This document shows, one piece after another, positions 17,038-24,729 of a stretch of DNA of 34,011 nucleotides (position 1 is the first letter of the stretch; each line of letters opens with the position of its first letter). Both the position numbers and the translations under genes were made by a program. Under the pieces are notes generated by a model that was not told where the DNA came from, ran no database searches, and saw only the letters and a program-made list of their open reading frames with translations. This DNA comes from an uncultured bacterium (GTDB lineage: Bacteria; Cyanobacteriota; Vampirovibrionia; Gastranaerophilales; Gastranaerophilaceae), in the NCBI GenBank assembly GCA_902797575.1, contig CADBTL010000004.1, positions 1 through 34,011 of the forward strand, given 5' to 3'.

Positions 17038-17064
17038 ATGTAGAATAAGCGAATTTTTCGTATA
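17038..17064 (+). pseudogene. Decayed remnant of the original PFL glycyl-radical segment
   Basis: In the pflB frame, the codons after GGINI read stop-M-stop-N-K-R. They align with LNVNVFNR of the downstream protein: INI matches LNV, and the two stops fall on N and F. At DNA level, cttgac-ggat-gttg-gaa-ggcgga-aat-taaatgta recurs in the same order in the start of the next gene (from about 17115). This suggests the spacer is what is left of the fused domain. Confidence 0.45.
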
Positions 17065-17081
17065 ATAAAAGGAGAATTATA

Positions 17082-17501
17082 ATGACAACTCAACAAGAAG
17101 AAAATTTAATAAACTTACTTGACGGATATGTTGAAAAAGGCGGACATCATTTGAATGTAAATGTATTCAACAGAGAAACTCTGCTTGACGCTCAAGCACA
17201 TCCTGAAAAATATCCGCAACTAACAGTGAGGGTATCTGGGTATGCTGTTAATTTTATAAAACTTACAAAAGAGCAACAGGATGATGTAATATCAAGAACC
17301 TTCCATTCTTCATTAAATGGCACTAATACTATGGTTCAAGAAACTTCAAAGAGCAGTTCAGAGCAAGAGCTTTTGGAATACATTCCTGATGAACACCCAA
17401 CTTCTTCAACTCCAAGAGTAAGCAGGGGATCTATGACTATGCCATCAGATTTTTCACGCAAATCAGGAAAAAACAATAATAACGTATTGTCAAACGTATA
17501 A
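17082..17501 (+). CDS. Stand-alone glycyl-radical domain protein of pyruvate formate-lyase (GrcA/YfiD-like)
   Basis: 139 aa. Residues 10-80 match the extreme C-terminus of [43 protein letters not shown] with the radical Gly at G53, then [19 protein letters not shown]. In E. coli, YfiD/GrcA and in phage T4 Y06I restore PFL that has been cleaved by oxygen. Here the partner gene lacks the domain entirely, so this protein should be required for activity. It begins 44 nt after pflB with its own site (aaaggag, 7 nt from ATG). It has an unusual low-complexity C-terminal tail of about 57 residues, rich in S, T, N and P, absent from PFL and GrcA. Followed by a strong terminator. Confidence 0.92.
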   Translation: MTTQQEENLINLLDGYVEKGGHHLNVNVFNRETLLDAQAHPEKYPQLTVRVSGYAVNFIKLTKEQQDDVISRTFHSSLNGTNTMVQETSKSSSEQELLEYIPDEHPTSSTPRVSRGSMTMPSDFSRKSGKNNNNVLSNV

Positions 17502-17514
17502 ATATAAATATTTT

Positions 17515-17557
17515 AATGGTCGTAAGTTAAACGTATACACAGCTTACGACCATTTTT
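17515..17557 (+). terminator. Terminator of the pfl operon
   Basis: AATGGTCGTAAG (17515-17526) pairs perfectly with CTTACGACCATT (17543-17554), followed by a T run. A 12-bp stem, so a strong stop. Confidence 0.92.
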
Positions 17558-17638
17558 AGTTGGACTGACTTTACTTTCGCAGAGTTATACATTTGCAGTC
17601 GAGATTTCGAAAAAGTTCGAAAAATTGCTTTTTAATAG

Positions 17639-17680
17639 GCGGAGCAGCTTGATGAAGCTCCGTCATTCTTTATTTACCCC
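17639..17680 (+). repeat. 42-nt dispersed repeat, copy 2
   Basis: It starts GCGGAGCAGC and ends TATTTACCCC; 34/42 identical to copy 1. This copy has the best hairpin: CGGAGC (17640-17645) pairs with GCTCCG (17657-17662). Differences between copies mostly keep pairing through G-U, which hints at selection on RNA structure. Confidence 0.75.
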
Positions 17681-17691
17681 TTTTTCAATAA

Positions 17692-17733
17692 GCGGAGTAG
17701 CTTAACTTAATTCTGTCATATTTCATTTACCCC
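17692..17733 (+). repeat. 42-nt dispersed repeat, copy 3
   Basis: It starts GCGGAGTAGC and ends CATTTACCCC; 38/42 identical to copy 1 and 11 nt after copy 2. The stem CGGAG/TTCTG is maintained with two G-U pairs. Confidence 0.75.
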
Positions 17734-17842
17734 TTTCCTCAATATGTAAAATTTTGTAAATTTCATGCAAAAAATTGGTCAATTATTGAAAATTTATATA
17801 CTTTATAAATATAAGAGAATTTTATGAGGACAAATATTTGAC

Positions 17843-18859
17843 ATGTTTCCAAAAGGCGATTACATAAATGCTATAGTTAAAAGAATAACAAGAACTCTTG
17901 ATTTAAAAGATAAAAAGAACGATTCTTTAATAGATATTAATGATTGGAAAAATTTCGCACAAAAAAATGGTTTTAGCGGAATAGAAATCAATAAATATCA
18001 GACATTAACAACAAAAGAAGCTGAACAATTAATAAGACAAAATTTACAAATGCATTCTCATTGTTATCAAGGTCAAATGGATCTTGTTGATTTATGGTTT
18101 AGTAATCTTATGGAACAGGATATAAAAAGAACTCTTGAACAGCCAAACGATGCTACTGCTGTTAATCGAACCATAAGCCCAAAACAGGCAATTCCTATGC
18201 TTGGCAATGAAGACAAAGGTACACACAAGCTTGAAGCTAAAATTAAACTAAAACTAAAACAAGATATTTTAAAAAACAAAGTTGTAAATAACATGTATAA
18301 AAAATGGTCATCGGCTGCTCAATTAAAAGATTCTCCTTTAAAAAAAGAATTTTATGATAAATTATATGATGTTATAAAAGTATTAAATTGTACGATTCCT
18401 GATACAGATTGGAATCGTAATACATATAATACAAAAGAGGAACAGGTTATGGATGAAGTAATAGCTATTTTAGCAGGTGAGTCTAACCTTAATCCTAAAC
18501 AAGATAGCAATCCACCATTTATAGGTTTATTTCAACTTAAGAACTGCGGGTTAGTAGAAATAAAAGCTTGGGCTAAAAAACATCCTGATTTTTATGGAAT
18601 GAACAATATAAATCAAAACCTTAGTATGAGTGGTTTTAAAAAAATTTCAGGTGAGGAGCAATTAGATTATTTAGTTGCTTTTATAGGTAAAACTAAAGAA
18701 TATTCTAAAATTAAAGAAAATGAATTTATTACACCGGCACAACTTTGGGCAATGATAAAAGGGCCTTTTGACGGAAAAAATAACAATAAAGTTACTGCAA
18801 AAATATCAGCAATCAATAAGGTATTTAAAGCAAAAAATATTTCCAGAGGAGTAATCTAA
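17843..18859 (+). CDS. Putative lytic transglycosylase (SLT/lysozyme-like C-terminus)
   Basis: 338 aa. The N-terminal 110 residues are charged and helical with an EF-hand-like stretch (DLKDKKNDSLIDINDW). The C-terminal half carries the SLT hallmark: a catalytic Glu in ILAGESNLNP (about 224-233), then FIGLFQLKN, then a helical region (EEQLDYLVAFIGKTKEYS). This is the layout of phage-tail and cell-wall lytic transglycosylases that cleave peptidoglycan. No signal peptide is visible, so export would need a holin, a dedicated secretion system or lysis. The nearest ribosome-binding site (gagg) is 13 nt upstream, so the start is only fairly sure. It is convergent with the mannosidase gene, 3 nt apart. 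Confidence 0.65.
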   Translation: MFPKGDYINAIVKRITRTLDLKDKKNDSLIDINDWKNFAQKNGFSGIEINKYQTLTTKEAEQLIRQNLQMHSHCYQGQMDLVDLWFSNLMEQDIKRTLEQPNDATAVNRTISPKQAIPMLGNEDKGTHKLEAKIKLKLKQDILKNKVVNNMYKKWSSAAQLKDSPLKKEFYDKLYDVIKVLNCTIPDTDWNRNTYNTKEEQVMDEVIAILAGESNLNPKQDSNPPFIGLFQLKNCGLVEIKAWAKKHPDFYGMNNINQNLSMSGFKKISGEEQLDYLVAFIGKTKEYSKIKENEFITPAQLWAMIKGPFDGKNNNKVTAKISAINKVFKAKNISRGVI

Positions 18860-18862
18860 AAT

Positions 18863-20974
18863 TTACACAACTATATAGTTGTATACTTGATTCATAACTT
18901 CTGCAAAATCATTTTGGTTGCCAAAAAACAGGTACATCTCTGCATTATTGTACCCTATCATTTGTAAATCATTAACTTCTATAGGCGGACCTGCAGGAGT
19001 AGTTCTTGCCGGATTTTTAGGATTGGAAATTTGTCCGGTTGCTCTCAAAATCGGAATCATTAAATTATTTTGAAATACTTCATATTGAGTTAAACCTTTT
19101 GTTATGATTCCAATATTATTACCGTCATCATCAATTAATAAACCTCTTTGCATTGGTGCAGTATTATTTTTAACTTCAATACCTTTTTCTTCCGGTAAAT
19201 TTTCTCGTATATTATAATCAGGGTCAAATTCACGTTTTATAAGTAAATTCATATCCTCTGAAAAAACTGTTTTAATCGGGTTATCAAGTTTTGCAGTAAA
19301 ACACAATAAATGATTTTTTCTTGAATTATCCCACTCAAAAAAGAATTTAATAAATCTTGAGTGAGCATTCAATGTTGCATATAGTGTAATAATATCCCAT
19401 GAACTTTCTAATTCAATTTTTAAAATAGCCTGCAAGTTATTGTTTTGGATAATTTTTGTTTTTAATATTTTGAATTCTTTTCCTTTATCTTCTTTTTTCG
19501 GTGCATAGTTATAGCTGTCACCCAAATCAATAAAATCTATAAGGCAGAGTTCAATATTATTTAGTAACATTTTATTGTCTTTTAATTGAAGTTTTATGTA
19601 ATTATTTTGCAAAAGATTTTCATTAATTTCTAAATCAGATTCTCTATAAATTGGCAAAAGGAATTCAGGCTCAGAACTTTCAACGTTTTCGACTCTTGCA
19701 ATATATTTACACATTTCTCTATAGTCTTCCGTAACAGGGATTCTATATGTGTCTGTTAGTAAAAACTTGTCAAATCCGTGTTTAACAAAAACTTCTTCAA
19801 AACCGTTTAATTTTTCAGTTGATTCAAATTCAATTATCCCAGAATAACTTTTACCGGATAAATTTAAAATTCGACTTCCATTAAGATTGTTTTTGAATTT
19901 AATTTCATCAATAATACCATCTGCTATTTGAGCAATTTTATTGTATCTTATATTATTTTCCTGATGTACCTTGTCTGTAGAACATCCGCAAATACTATCA
20001 TGAGCTTGGTTTTGCAATAACATTTTATACGCATATTCGATAACAGTATCATATGAATTATCCTTGTAAAATTTTGCTAACTTTGATACTAAGTCAAGTT
20101 TATAACTGCATTCAATATTCAATCTTTTCAAGTCAAGTCTGGATGAATAACATCCTTGAAGTGTAAAAGTTCTTGAATTATCCCTCAACTCTTCGTTACA
20201 TCTGTATTGTTTGAAATTATCTTCTACTCTTGAAAAATAATCAAAAGGTGAACTTAATGTAATATAATAACTGTCTTTTAATAATTCATTAACAACTTCT
20301 ATTTGCTCGCTAATATCAGGTTCAATTCCCAAATGATCTGCACCAATCGGAAATAAAATATATTTATCATTTTTCCCTTGTTCAGAGATTAAATCAAATT
20401 CTCTTTTAATTAATTGTGCCTTTTCTTCAACAGATACTTTCTGAGAAAATTCATCATGAAAATATCCTCGAACTAAATTTACAGTATCCATTCCGCACCA
20501 CTTAAAATCGCTTGGAATTTCTTTTGAACAGCCACGCCATACAATACATTTATCGATGCCATAATCACGCATAATATCTACAACATTTTGACTATGACCA
20601 AACGTATCAGGTAAATATCCGATAAAATCATTACATCCGTATTTTTGAGCAGTTTTTATTCCTAATTCAAGATTCTTAGAAAAACAAGTTCTATCGGTTA
20701 AAAATTCATCTACCAAACAATAAAACGGACCAATAAAAAGCTTTTTACGCTTAATAAGATTAGAAATTAGTTCCCTGTTTTCCGGTCTCATTTCCAAATA
20801 ATCTTCTAATGCACTTACTTGACCGTCAAAATAAAAAGATGGGATTTTATTTTTGTAAAGCAAATCAAGAATATTATCAAAGACTCGCAATAAGCGTAGT
20901 CTAAAAATCTCAAACTCCCTATACCACTCTCTGTCCCAGTGAGTATGTAAATATGCTATGACATGCTTTTTCAT
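18863..20974 (-). CDS. Glycoside hydrolase family 38 alpha-mannosidase (MngB-like)
   Basis: 703 aa from the ATG at 20974; an ATG 15 nt upstream lies within the putative promoter. GH38 enzymes are zinc-dependent retaining alpha-mannosidases. The zinc-binding HTHWDREW (H12 and D14) opens the protein. The nucleophile Asp is in GYLPDTFGHSQ (D123). QNQAHDSICGCSTD supplies the later His/Asp site. The C-terminal beta-rich mannosidase domains follow. There is no signal peptide, so it is cytoplasmic; HTHWDREW resembles mannosylglycerate hydrolase MngB. TATAAT ends exactly 6 nt before the chosen ATG and no ribosome-binding site is present, which suggests a leaderless mRNA. The 3' end contains a 16-nt perfect palindrome (18867-18882). 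Confidence 0.88.
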   Translation of the reverse strand: MKKHVIAYLHTHWDREWYREFEIFRLRLLRVFDNILDLLYKNKIPSFYFDGQVSALEDYLEMRPENRELISNLIKRKKLFIGPFYCLVDEFLTDRTCFSKNLELGIKTAQKYGCNDFIGYLPDTFGHSQNVVDIMRDYGIDKCIVWRGCSKEIPSDFKWCGMDTVNLVRGYFHDEFSQKVSVEEKAQLIKREFDLISEQGKNDKYILFPIGADHLGIEPDISEQIEVVNELLKDSYYITLSSPFDYFSRVEDNFKQYRCNEELRDNSRTFTLQGCYSSRLDLKRLNIECSYKLDLVSKLAKFYKDNSYDTVIEYAYKMLLQNQAHDSICGCSTDKVHQENNIRYNKIAQIADGIIDEIKFKNNLNGSRILNLSGKSYSGIIEFESTEKLNGFEEVFVKHGFDKFLLTDTYRIPVTEDYREMCKYIARVENVESSEPEFLLPIYRESDLEINENLLQNNYIKLQLKDNKMLLNNIELCLIDFIDLGDSYNYAPKKEDKGKEFKILKTKIIQNNNLQAILKIELESSWDIITLYATLNAHSRFIKFFFEWDNSRKNHLLCFTAKLDNPIKTVFSEDMNLLIKREFDPDYNIRENLPEEKGIEVKNNTAPMQRGLLIDDDGNNIGIITKGLTQYEVFQNNLMIPILRATGQISNPKNPARTTPAGPPIEVNDLQMIGYNNAEMYLFFGNQNDFAEVMNQVYNYIVV

Positions 20975-20980
20975 AAGATT

Positions 20981-20986
20981 ATTATA
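20981..20986 (-). promoter_or_regulatory. -10 box of the mannosidase gene, leaderless type
   Basis: On the minus strand TATAAT (20986-20981) is followed by six nt and the ATG at 20974. No Shine-Dalgarno sequence. Confidence 0.5.
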
Positions 20987-21031
20987 CATCAGAAATTTTA
21001 ATATTATACACAGAAGCTGCAGAATAATTTA

Positions 21032-21060
21032 TTGAATTAGACCTGTTTTTTAGATACAAC
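21032..21060 (+). promoter_or_regulatory. Promoter of the GT9 gene, leaderless type
   Basis: TTGAAT (21032-21037) and TACAAC (21055-21060) are 17 nt apart. The ATG follows only 6 nt after the -10, so transcription should begin at or next to the start codon. Confidence 0.6.
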
Positions 21061-21066
21061 TTTGTT

Positions 21067-22077
21067 ATGAACAAAAATTTAAAAAATATCTTAGTTATAA
21101 ATTTTGGCGGCCTTGGTGACGAAATACTTTTTTTACCTACGATTATTTCACTAAAAAAAGAATTTCCGAAAGCAAAGATTACGCTTGTGTTGGAAAATCG
21201 CAGTAAAGGTATTACGTCATTAACCGATTTAATTAATGAAACAATTACTGTAGATATAAAATCAGGCAATTTTAAGAAGTACACAAATTTACTCTGTTTA
21301 TTAGTAAAAATTTGGGCAAGACATTTTGATATGGTTGTATCTTCAGGTGGAAACAAATTAATATCAATATTCCTATTTTTAACTTTTATAAAAGAAAAAT
21401 GCGGATATAATACAGGTAAGTTAAGTGAATTCCTATTAACAAAAGCTGTTCCGCTCAACAAAAATCAATATGCAGCAAGAATGTATCACGATTTGATAAG
21501 AGAGATAACATCAATAAATACAGAATTGCCGGAAATTAATGTAATAAAAAAGAATGCTGAACCTAATACAGTTCTTATTCATCCCGGTGTTAGCCTAATG
21601 AGTGTACGCAAAGGAATGATTAAAACCATACCTGCTAATATTTGGGCAGAAGTTGTTGATAAATTAGCAGATAGAGGAAAGCGAGTTATTCTTGCAGGCG
21701 GTCCTGATGATAAAGACGTAATAGAATACATTTCTCAAAAAGTTTCTTCCGATAAATATATTAATATGTACGGCAAAACTAAAAACTTAAAGGAACTGGC
21801 GGAACTAATTGCAAAAGCTGAAATATTCCTTTGTTCGGATTCTGCACCTTTACATATTGCAGTTTCTCTGGGGATAAGGACTTTTGCGATTTTCGGTTCA
21901 ACTGACGATAAAAAACTTATACCGCAAAATCAACTTGTTACACCTATCAAATCAAGTGATTGTAATTGCGGAATTCAACCTTGTTTGTGGGAGCATAGAA
22001 GTACAACATGTGAAACTCTGGATTGTTTGAAAATAACTTCAGATGAAATAGTTGAAATAGTTACCAAAAATATTTAA
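21067..22077 (+). CDS. Glycosyltransferase family 9, heptosyltransferase-like
   Basis: 336 aa, two Rossmann domains (GT-B). The N-terminal ILVINFGGLGDEILFLPTI (8-26) is the GT9 acceptor-domain signature. The C-terminal half has VLIHPGVS, RVILAGGPDD and the nucleotide-sugar binding motif LCSDSAPLHIAVSLGIRTFAIFGSTD (about 256-281). Family members (WaaC/WaaF/WaaQ) add heptose from ADP-heptose to the LPS inner core at the cytoplasmic face, which fits the kdsC gene in this window. The donor could differ in this lineage. Divergent from the mannosidase; its stop overlaps the convergent lipoprotein gene by 4 nt. No ribosome-binding site. Confidence 0.88.
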   Translation: MNKNLKNILVINFGGLGDEILFLPTIISLKKEFPKAKITLVLENRSKGITSLTDLINETITVDIKSGNFKKYTNLLCLLVKIWARHFDMVVSSGGNKLISIFLFLTFIKEKCGYNTGKLSEFLLTKAVPLNKNQYAARMYHDLIREITSINTELPEINVIKKNAEPNTVLIHPGVSLMSVRKGMIKTIPANIWAEVVDKLADRGKRVILAGGPDDKDVIEYISQKVSSDKYINMYGKTKNLKELAELIAKAEIFLCSDSAPLHIAVSLGIRTFAIFGSTDDKKLIPQNQLVTPIKSSDCNCGIQPCLWEHRSTTCETLDCLKITSDEIVEIVTKNI

Positions 22078-22673
22078 TCAGCTTGCTGAATATATCTCAA
22101 ATACCCGTATGCATTAAATTTAAGTGAACCAAACATTATTTTTAAATAGTTATCATTATATGGAGTTATTTTGACAAAATCTATGTCTTCAGACTCATAA
22201 TCCTCTTTTGTAGGATATCCCTTTATTTTTCCCATCAAATTATGTGCCTGATACAGAGATAAAACTATTTCATTATTTGAAGCCTTTTCTCCATACACAT
22301 TATAAAAACCTTTTTCCAATATTTTTCCGTCAACAATTACATCAACCGGTATGTTTAGCAGCCTGCCTTCTATATCTCCTTTATCGTTGAGAGATTCTTG
22401 CTTAAGTATTTCACTTGTCGGCTCTAAGCCTTTATGTAAACTTGTTCCCCCTCCGCTGATTTTTTTAATCTTTTTTTTGCGGGCTTTTTCTTCTTTTTTC
22501 TTTTGCTTAGCAGTCAGAGTATCAATAGCTTTTTCGAATTCATCATTTGTAATAGGTTTCTGATTATCCCAAGCATTATCAATACCTGTATAATTATCAA
22601 AAAAATCGTCCGCATAAACATAACATCCGGATAATACAGCCAAAATTATTAAAGATATTGCTAAATGTCTCAT
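22074..22673 (-). CDS. Hypothetical lipoprotein
   Basis: 199 aa. The signal MRHLAISLIILAVLSGC has a perfect lipobox (LSGC, C17). The mature part has a highly basic K/E stretch (about 54-72, AKQKKKEEKARKKKIKK), a glycine hinge and a C-terminal globular region (about 100-199: VDVIVDGKILEKGFYNVYG, IVLSLYQAHNLMGKIKGYP) of unknown fold. It is probably outer-membrane or periplasm anchored. Convergent with the GT9 gene (4-nt overlap of stops). The promoter TTTACA-N16-TATAAA sits 7 nt before the ATG with no ribosome-binding site. Confidence 0.8.
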   Translation of the reverse strand: MRHLAISLIILAVLSGCYVYADDFFDNYTGIDNAWDNQKPITNDEFEKAIDTLTAKQKKKEEKARKKKIKKISGGGTSLHKGLEPTSEILKQESLNDKGDIEGRLLNIPVDVIVDGKILEKGFYNVYGEKASNNEIVLSLYQAHNLMGKIKGYPTKEDYESEDIDFVKITPYNDNYLKIMFGSLKFNAYGYLRYIQQAD

Positions 22674-22680
22674 ATTTATA

Positions 22681-22708
22681 TTTATAACGTATTTTTTCCG
22701 GATGTAAA
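22681..22708 (-). promoter_or_regulatory. Promoter of the lipoprotein gene, leaderless type
   Basis: Minus strand: TTTACA (22708-22703), 16-nt spacer, TATAAA (22686-22681), then 7 nt and ATG at 22673. Confidence 0.6.
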
Positions 22709-22818
22709 CATGTGAATGGTTGATTTTAATTTACCCACTATTTGAACGAATTTATTTTTAAAAATTATGTATATAATGTATAATGAGAAATATTAATACT
22801 AAAAAATGAGAGCTTAAC

Positions 22819-24477
22819 ATGTTAAATTCCAATATTATTCTTATAATTGTTGCTTTTCTGATTGCATCAGGAGCTATATATACTTTATATTCAATTCTTT
22901 TGTTTAAAGGTGTTACAAGCAAAGGTGATGAATTACAACTCTCTACAAAAAATATTTTAGAGCAGGTAGAAGTTCTTTTCAGTAAGCAAGAATATGCATT
23001 AGTAGAGCTTTTAGCAACAAAATATTTAGATAGAGTTCCGGGACATTATGAAGTTAGAAAAATTCTTGCTAAAGCTTATTATGAAGATAAAAAATATAAT
23101 TTAGCGATGAAGCAATGTAACATAGTTTTGCAAAAACACCCGAATGACACTGATACTCACTATGTTTTAGGCAGATGCTACATGAAAAAATATTATTTAA
23201 ATAAAGCAATAAGTGAATTGTATTTTGTTTATGAACGCAATAAAAAAGATAAAGAAATAATAAAAATGCTTGCAGAATTATATACGCAAACAGACCAACT
23301 GCATTTAGCAATAGAAGCATATAAAGAATTAGTTGATTTAACAGAAGATTCTGCTGCTGCCGCAGATATACAATCGATCATTGCAGATTTGAATGAGGAA
23401 GTTAGTGATTATGCAGCTGCATTTGAAGCATATAAATCAAGATTAGCAACTTTCCCTAAGGACATTGACACAAACAGAAAACTTGTAGAATTATATGTAA
23501 AAATAGGCAATTATCCGCATGCAATCGAGACACTTTTATTGATGTTGAGTTTTGTAACAGAACCAAAGATGCTCTTGTGGGTATTTGAGATGTTGGTTGA
23601 TCTATACGAAGCAACAGAAGATTATGAAAAAGCTATTGCTTATTCTGAAAAATTATTGGATGTACAAGGTTCAGATAAGTTCAAAGTTCGTGACAGAATT
23701 GCTAATTTTTATATTAAACTTAATAAATACACTGATGGAATTACAATCTTTGAAGATTTAGCAATGATGTCTCAAAATGGTTTTGACGTTACACTGGAAT
23801 TAGCAAAAGCGTATATAGAAAATGGCGAATTTGAAAAAGCTTTAGATAAATATAAAATATTGTTAGATAAAGGTACCCCGAAAGAGGCAAAAGTAGTAAA
23901 TGGCCTTGTTTCCGAATTATATATTAAATGGTCTGACATTCCGTTAAAAGAAGCAGATTATCCTAAGACAATGGAGTTCTTGGAAAGTGCGCTGCAATAT
24001 AATCCCATTAGCTCGGATGCTTTTTATCATATTGCAAATTGTCATTTTGAGCAAAAAAATTATACTAATACAGTTGAATTTGCAAATAAATCACTTACTT
24101 ATGACAAAGATAATGTAAATCATCCGAAAGCATTACTTTTGTTATCACAAGCACACCATGAACTTGGTAATTTCTTTGAAGAGAAAAAAGCTTTATCAGA
24201 TTTGTTAAATATAGATTCAGAGAATCCTGTAGGATTATATAGATTAGGACTTATGTATGCAGGTCAACGTGATATTAAAAATGCAGAAGAGGCATTTACG
24301 AAAGCAATTAAATATGACCCCGATTTAATTCAAGCAAAATATAATTTAGCACTTTTATATGAAAATAGTAACAAAGATAAGGCTAAGGAACTTTATATGG
24401 AAGTTTTGGAACAAGATCCTACTTTTATTGAAGCGAAAAATGCTTTAACAGATTTATCCTCCTCCGATTCTTTTTAA
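22819..24477 (+). CDS. Membrane-anchored TPR-repeat protein
   Basis: 552 aa. One N-terminal transmembrane helix (about 5-28, IILIIVAFLIASGAIYTLYS) is followed by at least ten tetratricopeptide repeats, e.g. YNLAMKQCNIVLQKHPND, HYVLGRCYMKKYYLNKAI, YEKAIAYSEKLLDVQG, LYRLGLMYAGQRDIKNAEEA and YNLALLYENSNKDKAKEL. The layout recalls LapB/YciM, but the C-terminal rubredoxin-like CxxC motif of LapB is absent. It is likely a scaffold at the inner membrane. Start is supported by a weak gagag 6 nt upstream. Its stop overlaps the convergent 57-aa gene by 4 nt. Confidence 0.88.
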   Translation: MLNSNIILIIVAFLIASGAIYTLYSILLFKGVTSKGDELQLSTKNILEQVEVLFSKQEYALVELLATKYLDRVPGHYEVRKILAKAYYEDKKYNLAMKQCNIVLQKHPNDTDTHYVLGRCYMKKYYLNKAISELYFVYERNKKDKEIIKMLAELYTQTDQLHLAIEAYKELVDLTEDSAAAADIQSIIADLNEEVSDYAAAFEAYKSRLATFPKDIDTNRKLVELYVKIGNYPHAIETLLLMLSFVTEPKMLLWVFEMLVDLYEATEDYEKAIAYSEKLLDVQGSDKFKVRDRIANFYIKLNKYTDGITIFEDLAMMSQNGFDVTLELAKAYIENGEFEKALDKYKILLDKGTPKEAKVVNGLVSELYIKWSDIPLKEADYPKTMEFLESALQYNPISSDAFYHIANCHFEQKNYTNTVEFANKSLTYDKDNVNHPKALLLLSQAHHELGNFFEEKKALSDLLNIDSENPVGLYRLGLMYAGQRDIKNAEEAFTKAIKYDPDLIQAKYNLALLYENSNKDKAKELYMEVLEQDPTFIEAKNALTDLSSSDSF

Positions 24478-24647
24478 ATATCCTCCGGAATATAAATTAC
24501 TGTGTCATCCAGGTAGTTTCTGATAATTTCGTAGTCGCATCCTCTCGGAACAATTCTTTGATATTCTTTTACAATAGAAAGTATATCATTTGTAGTCAAT
24601 TTAATTAATCTTCTGCTATTACTTGTTGATTCCAATATTCTTGCCAT
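24474..24647 (-). CDS. Small conserved-looking protein, 57 aa
   Basis: It starts MARILESTSNSRRLIKLTTN and ends YIPEDI. It has a near-perfect ribosome-binding site (aaaggaggatat directly before the ATG), stronger than most in the window, and codon usage like its neighbours. The sequence suggests a central helix (NDILSIVKEYQRIV) and a terminal strand pair; one Cys at C37. No family recognised. It overlaps the TPR gene stop by 4 nt. Confidence 0.75.
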   Translation of the reverse strand: MARILESTSNSRRLIKLTTNDILSIVKEYQRIVPRGCDYEIIRNYLDDTVIYIPEDI

Positions 24648-24729
24648 ATATCCTCCTTTATAATTAATATTATCGGCAAAAATATAAAAAACTTTTGAAT
24701 AATCAAGTTAATACATTAGAAAAATCTAT

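Larger units (their letters stand above)
17558..17842 (+). other. Intergenic region carrying repeat copies 2 and 3
   Basis: No ORF is supportable. Small hairpins occur (GACTG/CAGTC around 17564-17600, TTTCGAA/TTCGAAA around 17605-17622), then two copies of the 42-nt repeat, then A/T-rich DNA containing tgtaaaattttgtaaat, which resembles the sequence following copy 1 upstream of flagellin. Confidence 0.5.

Noticed and set aside
22819-24477. LapB (YciM) identity for the TPR protein
   Set aside because: Layout is similar, but the diagnostic C-terminal rubredoxin-like cysteines are absent.
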